Part shown: positions 34,066 to 46,867 of the stretch, piece after piece
Position numbering within the stretch: the stretch's first letter is position 1
Layout of the letters: every line of letters begins with the position of its first letter
Source: Cordia subcordata
Taxonomy: Eukaryota; Streptophyta; Magnoliopsida; Boraginales; Cordiaceae
NCBI GenBank assembly: GCA_028554755.1
Contig: JAPTOF010000005.1
Location: 2,256,501 to 2,320,500, forward strand
Reading direction: 5' to 3'
Length of the DNA: 64,000 nt
Made by a program: the position numbers and the translations under genes
Notes under the pieces: generated by a model
Told to the model about the DNA's origin: nothing
The model's database searches: none
The model's input: the letters and a program-made list of their open reading frames with translations, nothing else

Positions 34066-37000
34066 GTAGCATTAAAACTTCTATACGAGCCATGCTCAGA
34101 TCATATGGATGTTTCAGGCGCTGTCCGTTGACTGTTATCTCTCAGCCATCCTTTAAGTCTTTGATCTTAACCACTTCGGAAGGATAGGCTACCAATGCTT
34201 CATACAGACCATGCTATCTTGGCTTGAGGTTACCCGAAAAGAGCTTCAAATGTGAGTTAAATAACCAAACTTTATTGGAGGGAGAGAATGATTTTTTAAG
34301 AATATGTCTATCGTGATTCCTCTTCATCCTATCCTTACAAAGCTTGGTGTTCTCATATGCTTTAAACCTAAGCTTCTCCAACTCCGATAGGTCAAGCTTT
34401 CTTTTCTCACCCATTTTTGCCAAATCAAAATTTAAGGCCTTAATGGCCCAATAAGCTATATGGTCAAGTTCTACCGGTAAGTGTCAAGCTTTCCCAAAAA
34501 CCAATCTATACGAAGACATACCAATAGGAATCTTAAAAGCAGTACGATAGGCCCACACAGCATCATTCAACCTAATCAACCAATCTCTCCTATTAGGCTT
34601 AACTATTTTCTCTAAAATGTCCTTGATTTCCCTATTAGACACTTCTACTTGTCCACTAGTTTGCAAGTGATAAGGAGTAGCTACCTTATGGGTAACCGAA
34701 TATCTCCTCAACAAGGCCTCCAAAGTCCTATGGTGAAAATGCAAACCCCCATCACTAATCAAAACCCTTGGGACTCCAAATAAAGAGAAAATATTCTTCT
34801 TAATGAATTTCACCACTACCTTATGGTCATTAATGCGTGTGGGGATAGCCTCAACCCATTTTGGACACGTAGTCTACAACCACTAAAATGTATTGGTACC
34901 CAAAGGAAGGTGGAAATGGGCCCATGAAATTTATACCCCAAACATCGAATAACTTACATGGAAGAATAGGGGATAGAGGCATCATATTTCTCCCAGAGAT
35001 GGACTCGGATTGTTGACATTTAACACACTTTTTGCAATACTCTTGGGCATCCAAAAAAGGAGTGGGCCAAAAGAATTTACATTGCAAGACCTTCACGGTG
35101 GTCTTCTTTATACTAAAATGACCTTCACACCCCTCATCGTGACACATACTCAACATCTTCTCAAGCTCATCCTCGGGCATACAACGACGAATCACTTGTT
35201 TCGCACATACAATTAAAAAGATAGGGATCGTCCCAAAAGAAATGTCTCACTTATGCTAGAAACCTATCTCTCTCTCTCTCTTCTCCCAATGGAAGGGAAA
35301 ACTCCCTATGGCAAAATAATTGACAATCTGAGAAAACCAAGGTGTGTGATGAGAAACGGAAAACAATTGCTCATAGGGAAAAGAATCATGAAAAAGGATG
35401 GATCGCTAGAAGACTTACTAACAAGTTGGGAAAGATGATCTGCAACTAAGTTCTCACTACCTTTTTTGTCCTGAATTTCAATGTCAAACTCTTGAAGAAG
35501 GAGCAACCACCTAATCAACCAGGGCTAAGATTCTTTCTTAGCTAACAAATACCTCAATGTCGCATTATCAGTGTAGACAATCACTTTAGACCCTAGGATG
35601 TACGACCTAAACTTGTCTAGGGAGAAGACAACTACTAGAAGCCCTTTTTTTGTAGTGGTATAGTTCTTTTGGCCTTCATCAAGAGTCTTACTAGCATAAT
35701 ACACTACATGGGGCAACCTGTCTCGCTGTTGACCTAAAACAGCTCCTATCGCATAATCGGATGCATCATACATAACCTTGAATGAGAGACTATAATCAGG
35801 TGGTTAGATGATCGAAAAGGAAGACAATAAAGATTTAAGCCTATTAAAAGCTCTAACACCCTCATCATTAAACTCAAAGGAGACATATTGTGCTAAGAGC
35901 CTAGACAAGGAGTGCGCTATACAGCTAAAATGCTTAATGAACATACGGTAGAATCTTGCATGCCCTAGAAAAAATCTAACATCCTTAACACACTTAGGGA
36001 TAGGCAACTTCTCAATCAATTCTACCTTAGCTAGGTCAACTTGAATGCCATTAGATAATACTACATGACCCAAAACTATCCCCTACTACACCATGAAATA
36101 GGATTTCTCCCAACTCAACACTAAGTTCTTCTACATACAATGGTTTAAAACTAAAAAGAGGTGACTCAAGCACTCATCAAAACTATCACCAAAGACTAAG
36201 AAGTCATCCATGAAAATCTCTAAATGTTTCTCAATCATGTCGCTAAAAATGGCCATCATACATCTCTAAAAAGTTGCTGGGGCGTTACATAGACAAACGG
36301 GCATCCTCCTATAGGCAAAAGTGCCATAAGGACAAGTAAAGGTGGTCTTCTCCTGGTCCTTGGGAAACACGGGGATCTGATTATACCCGAAATAGCCATC
36401 TAGGAAGCAATAGTAGTTATGCCCAACTACTCTATCTAAGATCTGGTCTAGAAAAGGCAATGGGAAATGATCCTTCCTAGTTTTAGAGTTGAGCTTCCTA
36501 TAGTCAATACAAACTCTTCAACCCGTGAAAGTTCACGTAAAGATAAGCTCTCCTCTCTCATTCTCCACAACTGTGATCCTGGACTTCTTATGGACAACTT
36601 GGATTGGGCTAACCCACTCACTATCGAAGATCAGATAAATAATACCTACATCTCAAAGCTTAATAATCTCTTTCTTAACTACTTCACTCGTGTGTGGGTT
36701 TAGCCTTCTTTGTATCTTCCTAGAAGGAATAGCTCCATCCTCAAGGTGAATATGATGCATACAAACCGAAAGGTTAATTCCTCTTAAATCATCAATTTTC
36801 CACCCTTTTCCTATATTTCCTAAGAACCTCCAAGAGCCACCCCTCATGCTCACTAGAAAGATTGGAAGATACAATAACTGGAAGGGTCTCACTAGAGCCC
36901 AAGAATGCATACTTCAAATGGTCGAGAAGGGGTTTAAGCTGTAAAGATGGGCGAGGCTTAACCAAGGGGGACTCAACCTCAATATCATCAATGGGAACAT

Positions 37001-39788
37001 CATTAGAATTAAGACTAGAAGGATTAACCTCGAGTGATCTATCAATCATGGAATCCTTAACTATAGAGGTAGAAGCTACACATTTCCACTTTAAGGTCTT
37101 CAAATCAAAGCTAGTCAACGAATCCTCAAATTTCCTCGAGTATTCTATCGGTCATGGTCCTTTCTACAAAGTCCTTGACACAAGAATCAATAATATCTAC
37201 TCTAAAGCACTCTTCTTCATCCTCTTATCTTCTTATACTAGCCCTATTCACTGCCACGGCAACCTTCATGGTGGACCTCAAATTCCCAAATTTCTTCTCT
37301 AATAACCCTGACCTATAATGAATAATAGCATCTACGGTGGCAAGGAAAGGGCGACCTAAAAAGACTAGTGTAAAATGTCTAGAATTGTGACCCGAATCCA
37401 TATATAACATTATGAAGTCAACAGGGTACACGAACTCATCAACCTGGACCATAACATCATCTACCGTACCTCTAGGTCTATGCTCGAACTTATTAGCTAG
37501 CTGAAGAGTGACATGTGTAAAGGATAACGTACCTAGACCTAGCTACTAATAAACGGAGTAGGGAATGAGATTCATACTAGACTCTAAATCTAGCAAGGCG
37601 TGATCAATCTGGGTTTCATGGATCGTACAAGGAATGGTGAAAGCTCTAGGGTCAATCATCTTGGCCAGAAGGCCTGAAGTACAAATACTACTCACTTTCT
37701 CTATAAGCCTCACCTTTTTAGGAATGTTCGATGATCTACGCTTCCTTGTACAAAGGTCCTTGAAGAAATTAGAATAAAAGGGCATGGAAAGGATTACATC
37801 TATCAAGGGAAATAAACCTTAAGGTCCTTAAAATGCTATAAGATCTTGAAAAAACTAGAATCCTCACTAGGCGTGGGGCTCTCTAAAGTGGATGAGAAGG
37901 GAACTCTAGGTGTAACACCTCTAGACACATGGGAATCATTGATGGGCCCTTTTCCCTCCTAATATGGGTGGGAAGTTCTACTCTCTCTGTGGTCTTTAAT
38001 AGGCTTAACTCTCTCAACTGGACCTTCTCTAGAATCCCCCTCAATAGGGTTACAATAAGGCTCTCTAGACTCGGAAGGACCACAAGGTGCAGGCACTGCA
38101 AAGTCAACTCCTACCTATTATCCACTATCCTAGCACTCCTAAAAATGGTAACGGCCTTAGCCTGGGCCTGAAGAGGATAAGTGGTATCAGTGGAGGAACA
38201 GGACTAGACTATAGGGTTCACCTCTGGCTGAGAAAGTAGCCTTCTAGGATCTCTAGTGCTCAACTAGGTAACAAGTTGCCCTAACTGTGCCTCAAACCTG
38301 GCCATCTGCTGCTTATAACTAGCCATCTCTTGTCTATTATCTGCCAAATCTTTTTGTTGACTAACTAATGCCTGCTATTGATTCTAAATAAACTGTATCA
38401 ACTTCATTACATCATTGCTAAGGGACTAGCTACTAGAGGGAGTAGGGAGTACTTGTGGCTGAGAAGCACTAGGAAACCTAGGTTGGTTGACATTTTAAAA
38501 CTCTGAAGGGTTAGCAAGACAAGGTTAGTACTGGAGTAGGACTTGGGCATGTGAACTAGACTCATGCTGACCTTGTCTTTAAGAAAATTTTGGGTTGTCC
38601 CTATAACCCTGATTGTATGTGTTCGAGTATGGATTATACTCATGAGAATAACCTTGCGTAGTACACACTTGCTCCTTCATAAATTCAGGAAACTAAGGTG
38701 CTAAAAGGCAAGCTATGGTCTCATGAGATGACTCAGAACATAAAGCACACACTTCAACTACCAAAAAGGACGAACCTATGGAACTAGTTTTATGACCATG
38801 AGATGAAAGAGACAACAAAACAATTGATTTAATTTATATGTTGAGGCCTCTATCTTAGTAGGTAAATCTAAAGAAACTCCCACCTGACTAACACTTCTCT
38901 TAGTACCTCCTTGACTAGACCTATCCATAGTAGAGTTTTGGAAAGAATTCTCGATCACCAACTCTATTTTCTCCTACGCCTCAGTCGGTCTTAAGGTATA
39001 GAAGCCATCACCGAAGGCAGCATTGACCATCATCCTATTTTGTTCACTTAAACCTCGAAAGAAGTACTGGAGTAGGTCATGACTACCATATCGTGGTGTA
39101 GGCATTGTCTAAGAAGGTCTTTGAACCTTTCCCAAGCCTCATGAAAAGATTCGAGATCATGTTGGGAGAAAGTCATAATACTGGTCCTAAGGTTGGCCAT
39201 CTTGGCCAGAGGATAAAATTTCCGAAAGAACTTAGATTGAGGCTCGGCCCATGAAGTAATGCAACCATTAGGTAAAGAATGAAACCAAGACTTAGCCTTG
39301 TCCTTAAGAAAGAAAGGAAACAATCTTAGACGTATGACCTCTTGAGAGACATTAGGTACATGAAGGGTGGAACTCATCTCAACAAAATTAGTAATATGCT
39401 CTAGAAGACTCTTATTGCTTCTCCTATAGAAAAAAGGAAGCATGGCCAACAATTTACGCATAATCTCGAAGTTTGTCTCCCCTAAACACAGAATTTGAAT
39501 AGCCAAATTAGGCTCAAAAGCTTCAGGGAGGAAGATTTGCCTAAGAGTAGGTTTCTCATCTATGGGTGTATCCAGTCGAAGAGGCTCTTGTCTAAAATGA
39601 TCTTGGGCTTGATGCCTATGGTGATCATGAGGTGGAATTGGATTCATTGAGTGAATGAGAGGATTAGAAGAATGATAGGGATTGGTCATCCTTAAGGAGA
39701 TCTCTTAAATTCCTAAATGTCTTGCAGTCCTATCAAATTCGGGATTAAGGGGGACTAAGGGATTTCCAAGGGATTTCCTACCAAGCAT
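34066..39788 (-). pseudogene. Element E gag-pol, heavily decayed
   Basis: The ATG at 39788 is in the same context as in A and C. Recognisable blocks: gag (39689-39048, including SWFHSLPNG and ESFHEAWERFKDLL), a linker, protease (37806-37225, LLDLESSMNLIP), reverse transcriptase (about 36910-36266), RNase H (35773 to about 35440) and integrase (about 35195-34484). All are broken by stops and frameshifts. The glycine of the protease motif is replaced by glutamate. Confidence 0.87.
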
Positions 39789-40120
39789 GCACAAATGATC
39801 CTAACTCCAGCCACTTCAACCCCCAAAACTTCAACAATCCTAAAACTATAGCAAATAAGCCATAATCCTAGAAAGTCCACTAAAAACAAAAGCAGAAAGA
39901 ACAACTAATAAAGCTACACAAGCTAGCAAGCTAAGTATGGAAAATAGACTCAGAGCTAAAAAGGAAATAAAAATAAAGATAGATAGGCAAGTACCAAAGT
40001 AAGATAATATAAATAAAAAGTAAGATAATCAAAAACTAAACAAACTACTAAGAAAAAGCAAGGAAAACAAATAAAGCAACTACCAAAATACACAATTAAA
40101 GAATGCAAACCACTGCACAT

Positions 40121-40137
40121 CCTCGGCAATGACGCCA
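40121..40137 (-). other. Element E primer binding site
   Basis: TGGCGTCATTGCCGAGG on the minus strand, the tRNA-Asp site with two transitions. Confidence 0.8.
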
Positions 40138-40143
40138 AGAACT

Positions 40144-41185
40144 TGATGCGTCTTTTGAGTGCAAGCCCTAAAAGACCCACAAGTGTATAGATCATGCAGA
40201 ATAGTGTGTACAAGTGTAGGTGTTGAACCACAGGGAGGCGTGAATTGTGGAAGAAATTCTATGCCAATGTGCTCTAGAAGAAACCTTAAAAAAAGTAACC
40301 TAGGCTGTTTTTATACTTTTGGATTTTTAGGAGCTAAGGGGAAAAGTAAACGGATTACACTATAAATGCAATAAGGGAAAGAGGTAAGAGCTAAGCTAAT
40401 CCTAGGGGATTAAAATAATGGCATAGTGATAAGGTGACCTACACTCATGAACGAGTGACTCTTCATCTAAATGCTATTAGATGTGAGATATTGACTTACT
40501 AAACACGGCTTCTGATACTAAACAACTAACTAGTGTTCTAATTATACCCTAGGACTTGGTGCAAGTCCATCCTTAAATTTGAACAGTTAGAGCTACGGCG
40601 TGGTCCTTATGTATCTAAGGCCATAACAGGGACTAGAGAACTACTTAGTGTCCTAGAACGATCCCACCCTAGCTCCTAAACCATGAGCTAGATTTAAAGC
40701 TAACACCTAGGGTTCCTAGGGTCGACTAAGTCTATCCAGACTCCTATTACTTGGATTTAAAGCTAAAGGGGACTCCATCTAGACTAGTCCTAAATTATGC
40801 ACCATCATTATAGAGACACTTAAGCGGATTGGTAACTAATATACGCAATCCTACATGGTCTAAGGCAAGGCATTGTGAATATGACATCCTATTCATAATA
40901 CAAACATACACAAGTTTGTTTTACGCCATTAGAAGCATTCAAGCATTAACATGTAGCATTAATTGAGCATATATTCATTATAAGGCATGTTTCATACTCA
41001 CATAGACATGAATAGGCTCAACCCACTTCATATTATCCATAATCACACACATGGACATCCATAATCTAAGGATTAAAAGTGTTCTATAGCAAATACAACT
41101 CAATTTATGCATATACAACTCATTCAAGCATTACATCAAACACATGGACATGAAATGATATAAAGCTTCTCAAAATAAGAACAAA

Positions 41186-41228
<43 letters not shown>

Positions 41229-42064
41229 CCAATCAAATCCCATAACAAAGAATACAAAAATCATCCCATTACACAAGTTTAGTCACCCTAATTTATCTAC
41301 TCAAGCATGAAATAGATAAGAATGAAAGAGGTTATAAAAATCTCTCCTTCTATCCTTACTTTTTTCTTTACAAACTTGATTAAATCTTCACCAAATAATA
41401 TTTGAATCCTCCAAAATCAACTTAATTCTAGGTGGGTGTATGTGTTAGTGTGTGGGTTAGAGGTGGGTGAAAGTAGGGTTTTGTGTGTGAGAAGTGGCTA
41501 TGTGAATGGGATGTGAAAAGGGATCAAAAATCTACTCAAAATGGGCTGGAAAATGGCTTAAGTAATACAACATACGCGTCTAGCGAAGGGCTTTGATCGG
41601 TCGACCGGCCCAGCCTTGAGGTCGAACAATCCAAAGAGGGTTGCTTTCTAATTTGGCAGGTCACCTTGATCAGTCGACCAACCCTAGAAGGGGGCTCAAT
41701 CGGCCAAGTTAGAAGCCTAGCCAATTTTCTTGCATTGCATCCATTTCGCTCCGGTTGCTCTTTTCTTCACCCGGTTGCCTTCAACCACTTCTTTTAAGCT
41801 TCTCCTACGTCTCAAACATCTCGATCTTTACTCCAATATCAATTCTCCATCAATTCAAGTCCCAAGCTTTTGACCTAACTTTACCAAAGACGAGAAATAA
41901 GCATGCATTAGTGTAGCATTTGTCTTTAAACTCAACTATGTATATTTGCTTATGCTTAAGTCTAACTCTAGTATATTTACTATTAATGCATCTATTAAAG
42001 CTCAAAACACCTCTTAAATATAGGCAAATAACAACGTAAACACACACAAAAACACAACACATCA
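40144..42064 (-). repeat. Element E 5' LTR
   Basis: TGATGTGTTGTG to GACGCATCA on the minus strand, 1,921 bases. It contains degenerate palindrome copies (about 41596-41685), worn stem-loops near 40685-40760 and an AT microsatellite at 41188-41226. No gene is seen. Confidence 0.9.
41188..41226. repeat. AT microsatellite
   Basis: A run of TA dinucleotides inside the LTR of E. C and A have shorter runs at the same place, so the expansion is specific to this copy. Confidence 0.9.
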
Positions 42065-42281
42065 GGGAGAATTCTTAGGCGGCCAATGTAGGCAAGGCCA
42101 AACACCTAAATCATTTGTGTTCTTACTCTTTCTTCTTGCTCTCTACTTATCTTACATTATTCTAAGTGTTTTTGAAATTACTTATTTGACCATTACTTGA
42201 TTTTTGTTGGAAATTTTGTTGTAAAAACTTGGTATAATCTTAATTCACTCTCTTCTTTCTTAAGATTGTTTGCCCCTTACA
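42065..42281 (+). repeat. Ty1/copia LTR end, truncated
   Basis: It ends TTACA before a copia-type primer site. The left part was separated by the insertion of E and lies outside the window. Confidence 0.6.
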
Positions 42282-42283
42282 AG

Positions 42284-42296
42284 TGGCATCTAGAGC
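42284..42296 (+). other. Copia primer binding site (initiator tRNA-Met), degraded
   Basis: TGGCATCTAGAGC resembles the usual TGGTATCAGAGC, preceded by the usual ACAAG. Confidence 0.65.
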
Positions 42297-42337
42297 TATG
42301 GTTCTATATATATAGTTTAAAAACTAGTAGAATTAAA

Positions 42338-42966
42338 ATGGAAAATAATGTGAATGCTTTGCCTATTGGGGGTCTTTGTATTAACAAAACTCTCATATTT
42401 GATGGTCTTAATTACTTTTTTTTTTTGGAAAATGAGAATGAAAGTCTTTCTTCAAGCATAAGACTATAGAGCATGGAAAATTATTGAAAATGGGCCTTAA
42501 GTTCCTATGAAACTGGATGGTGATGAAAACATTTAAATCAGAAAGTGAATGGGATGATAATGATATTAAGTTTGTTGAATTAAATGGTAAAGCTTTGTAT
42601 ACCTTGTATACCAGTTTGAATGCCAATGAATTTGCTAGAGTAATGAGATGTACTTCAGCTAAGGAAATTTGGAACCAACTTGAACTAATGAAAGAACTAG
42701 CCAAGTAAAGGAATCTAGAATTAGCATACTTGTTCAAAATTATAAAACGTTCAAAATGGAACCAAGTGAAACAAATGTTTTCTGGATTTGTGAAAATTAC
42801 TAATAGCCTTAAAACACTTGAAAAGGTTTATCTTAATGCAAAAATGATGAGAAAATTACTAAGAAGTCTTCCATCCCAATGGCAACTAGAGGTGACAGCT
42901 GTGAAAGAAGCAAGGGATCTCACGCTTGATGGTCAACTAATTTTCATTCATATGGAGGAATGTTAG
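42338..42966 (+). pseudogene. Ty1/copia gag fragment (UBN2 type)
   Basis: The ATG at 42338 begins MENNVNALPI. The frame then breaks several times. Family-typical blocks include the FDGLNY start, SAKEIWNQLELM, FVKITNSLKTL and KLLRSLPSQWQLEVTAVKEA, followed by DLTLDGQL. Gag of this type forms the particle. The zinc knuckle and all of pol are absent, so this is the truncated head of a copia element. It ends near 42966 without a recognisable boundary. Confidence 0.8.
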
Positions 42967-43471
42967 TTTAGGTAGTTTTTGACGTGAAGGTTAAAGCTAC
43001 TTTGACTTAGAAATTGAGGTTGTTTTTGCTTGTCAAATAGGTTAGTTCTTAGTATCGTTACATTCCTCGTTTTGAGTAGCTAAACGTGATATATTTATAT
43101 GTCAAAAACAGACTTGTGGTGAATGAGAAATTAAGAATCAAATTTGGGTTAATAACTAGTTTGGTTTCTTGGCTTTGTTCCCTATGGGAATGAATCCCAT
43201 ATCGAAAAACCAAGAGAATTTTGCTCTTTTTATATATAGAAGGTTGTACGGGGAGTGCCAAAAAGAGATTTAGAGAGAAGACCATACATAGTGGACTTTG
43301 TATTAAGAATCACCACACACGTGCATGCACCAGCCAAGCCAAATTAATATTTTTGGGCAAATTTCTAATCACCAACTGGCATAATTTGAAGAGTTTGTAA
43401 CAGAAAGCAATTGAAAGTTCATTATAAATCATATGTGCATTGGGAGTTTGACCATTAGACATGTTTTACTA
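42967..43471. other. Intergenic, no gene seen
   Basis: AT-rich sequence with a TATA-like TTTATATATAGAAGG at about 43229. It could be part of an old LTR, but I find no boundaries. Confidence 0.4.
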
Positions 43472-43822
43472 CACTACAAAAATAAAAAATAGGTGGCGGT
43501 TTCACTACAAAATAACGAGGAATAGTCGACAGTTTTATGATATAGGCAAGGGTTTAGATAATATATAGATATATTGTTATGTAAGATAATTAATTAATAT
43601 ATTTTTAGCTTGATTAGTGGATGGTATGGTTACTGAGTCCTATAATAAGGAAGGTTCGACGTTCAAACTGTGGATAAAGCATGGTGTGGTTTTATTTTTC
43701 TAAAATTATATATAGGTGGCGTTTTACATAGTCGATGCTTATACTGGCAGCAGTTTTAAAATAGGTGACGGCCATATATCCGGTGAAAAAACCGTTGCCT
43801 ATTACTTACTTGTTTAGTAATT
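43472..43822. mobile_element. Small CACTA-like non-autonomous element
   Basis: The left end is CACTACAAAAATAAAAAATA followed by GGTGGCGG. The right end, reversed, reads ACTAAACAAGTAAGTAATAG followed by GCAACGG. Inverted GGTGGCGG/GGTGACGG-like subterminal motifs support a CACTA relation. It is about 350 bases and has no transposase. The right terminus is worn and no clear 3-base target duplication is seen. Confidence 0.5.
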
Positions 43823-43847
43823 GTACCTATTACAACCTTGAAATTGG

Positions 43848-45717
43848 TGTTAGGATTAGTATGTCCTAAAGCTCACTTGTATATGATATTTTGGATGTTA
43901 AATAATGTATAATCATTTTGTTAAACGGCATTATGAGTTTTTTACACAGTATCTCTAATATGTTTTATTGATGTATGTATAAAGGTCCCTTAACTTGAAC
44001 TAATGACTTAGGTGCGCAGTAAGGCTTGACGCACAATAGGTCCAAGTGTAGATTTAGTCATGTCATAAACTGAGTCTGTAACCGAATAGTAGTGTTGGGT
44101 ACTCTACCAGGATAAGGTTACATTGAGCAAGTCTCCTTGTTGAGAGTGATCTACCTAGGTCATTGAAGGACTTTTCGGATTTGTCTCGATAGTACGCGTG
44201 TCACGTATTGGATAGGACCATTATGAGTATGTTTTCTAGAGACGTACTATCAAAGAAAGAAAACAAGGTAGTCACTGTTACTAAATGATCATTGCTTTTA
44301 ATCTTGAGCATATGTGGACGAACTAATGAAGTTAAGGTTTGGTACTTTGATTCACTGCGGGTGAGAATTTACTGTATTAGGATCAACAGCCTTGTGTATT
44401 TAGTGTTAAGTTCTAATTAATTGGAACATGCATATGCAATATGGAATCTGTGTGCCCCCTTTGGAATTGTTCAAATTTATCATTCGAATCTAGATCTAGT
44501 GATACCACCTTTATGGGTATATCGATCATATGGCTTGAGGGTTGCTCCCAAGATCAAGAGATTCCATGACCAAAGTGGTTGATAATAGGATAAGAAACCC
44601 AATGGAATAAGATACAATTCAAGAGGGACTAGAACACATGCCAAATGACCGGCCTTAGTTGTGAGTATACATAGAGGGCATTATGGTCGGTTATTTAATA
44701 GGTCAAAGACAAAGTTCACATTCTTTTGTGATAAGCTTTTGGGTAATATCAATTATTGTTGGAGTACAACTTTGATCTTATGGTGGAATAGATCGGAGTA
44801 AAAAATAATTATTATGTCGCCTAGATCGGGAAAGGACATTTTTTATTATTTTTGGAAGCCAAGGTTAATTGTGTCTTCTTGGTCTCTTCCCTAGTTGAAA
44901 TGACTTTGAGAGAGTAATCTTAAAAGTGCAAATTCCACATTGTTGTAGTAGCCTTATTGGGCCAAATTGGGTTTCGGCTTTCTTTAGAGTCCAAAATAAC
45001 CCAATTGGGCTTGAATGGTTTCTTATTAGGCTTGGGCCTCCACATGGATTATGGACTATGTGTTGGACTTGGATTGTGGGCTTAGCCCAAACTTCCAAGA
45101 CATGTGCAAGAAAGTTACTATAAGAAGAATTCAAATTGTACAAGTAACTTCCATGACATGTGGCAAATATTTACTACTAGGAAAAAGTTTCCCACATGGA
45201 AAGTTTACAAGGTTTAGGTGCCAAACTTTTCCTATAAATAGACAAAACCTTAAACCATTTCTAGCATCCAAAAAATTTTGTAGTTGATATCCTCCATTTT
45301 GGCAAGAGAACACTACAACACATAATGCACACTTATTGTACGGTTTTTGCTCTAGATTTTCAAGAGCACATTCCTTTGCTTCTTCCCACGCAAGAGGCTA
45401 TTCTCTCAAGATAAGTCTCTTTAATAATAAAAAAGAAGACTAGGGAGTTGCCTATTGCGACACCTTTATAGTAAAATTTTTGGTGGCCTTGTTCGCGAAT
45501 TGGAACGAAGCTCATGACGGTTATAGCTTCATCAAAGGCCCCATGCTTCAAGAGGTTAGCTTTACATATTTTTGCATATACTAGTTATGTTCTATACGTT
45601 CTTAAGCATGTTCTTGTGTGTGTTATATGGTTATTTTATTTTCTTATCATGTTTTCTTGGTAGAATTTTTGAAAATATGGACTAGAAAAGACTACATGTA
45701 ATATTATCAATCCTACA
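43848..45717 (+). repeat. Solo LTR
   Basis: It starts TGTTAGGATT and ends AATCCTACA, which form an inverted terminal pair. ATTGG flanks it on both sides (43843-43847 and 45718-45722), the 5-base duplication expected for an LTR element. TATAAATA at 45233-45240 is a promoter candidate on the plus strand. There is no primer site or interior, so this is the product of LTR-LTR recombination. The length is 1,870 bases. I cannot assign the family. Confidence 0.82.
45233..45240 (+). promoter_or_regulatory. TATA box of solo LTR
   Basis: TATAAATA preceded by CC, followed about 30 bases downstream by a pyrimidine-rich stretch. Confidence 0.5.
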
Positions 45718-45722
45718 ATTGG

Positions 45723-46867
45723 GACATCGTGGATTGTTACAATTCTGAGTTATACTCCACTAAATAATGCTATTGGTTACTCCATCCTCCTATATATAGT
45801 CCTTCAAGTAAAGCTCAAAATACACTAAGCAAAAGCATTATCACGTAGCATAATAGCATAGCATAGGTATCGTAGATTGACAGTGCATTACAGAGAAAAA
45901 GAGAGAGAGAGAGAGTTCATCACCTTCTAGTTCACAAGCTTTTGCCTTGGAGTGCTATTGAACTACCAAGAGGTATATAGCCTTTGTATCCTAGGAGAGA
46001 TACGCCTAACCCCTTTAGCATCTGTGGGGGGAGCGTGGATCCATTAAAGATATTATTCTTACGAGTCTCAATTATTTTATTTATTTTCAGTTTTAATTCT
46101 CTACTAATTATTTGAGCAAAATGAAATTTTCTCATTTTGTTCAAATTTTACATATCATCTGAAATTCCAATTTCTTAATTTTATTTCTATTTTCTAACAA
46201 CCTCTTCTTTAACAGTACCTATCAATATGTTCCAAGTAAGAAAAACAAAGAAATCACTCAAAATTTCTTGAATGATGATATAAATAATTAAATAGTGTAC
46301 AAATACTTGCTATATTAATAGAATGAGGCTCTATATTTATTTTAGTATCCAAAAAATAGAATATTTTTTAATTATAAAAGCTCTATAATTTAATAAATAA
46401 AATTCCCTCTCTTTTTTATCTTTTTCTTTTTGTTTGTACATACACTATCCCTCTCTTATACTATGTATGAAAAAAAATTGATACATCTAAAAAGAAATCA
46501 AAATGAAGACTAGGAGTTTTTTGGCAAGCAAAATCAAGAATCATCACTCCACATAAAACAAATATACATACATCTTATGCTTCCTAAGATATTGAAATAA
46601 GATATAGAGTGTTCAAGATAGAAGTCAAACTCCTCAAGTATGATATATCAAAAAACTTACAAAAAGTTCTTATGGGAATGAGCAGTACTTTTTTTTTTTT
46701 TTTCAGTTCTAAGGGAGGCCTCATGTTTACTCAAAAATTTTTCAAATAAAATGCTTAATATGGTCCACTCTTTCTTTATCCTTTCATCCCTCTACACAAA
46801 TCAAAACCTTGCATTAAATGTGAAATCTGTTATATAAATATTTAAAGATTTATTGTATGGAGAAGGG
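45723..46867. other. Intergenic, possible LTR remnant
   Basis: 45770-46200 has the look of a decayed LTR promoter (CCTATATATAGTCC at about 45810, a GA run near 45897-45917), but termini are not clear. The rest is AT-rich with no gene seen. Confidence 0.35.

Larger units (their letters stand above)
33718..42064 (-). mobile_element. Element E: oldest host Athila-type retrotransposon, partial
   Basis: On the minus strand this is a 5' LTR (42064 to 40144), a primer site, decayed gag-pol, and part of the 3' region, cut at 33718 by the insertion of C. The remaining 3' region and 3' LTR must lie left of the window. The LTR is of the same type as C's. The right flank GGGAG (42065-42069) is the expected target duplication, inside an old copia LTR. 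Confidence 0.9.

Noticed and set aside
45723..46200. Second complete LTR beside the solo LTR
   Set aside because: Promoter-like features are present, but I could not find matching termini or a target duplication. Kept only as a possible remnant.
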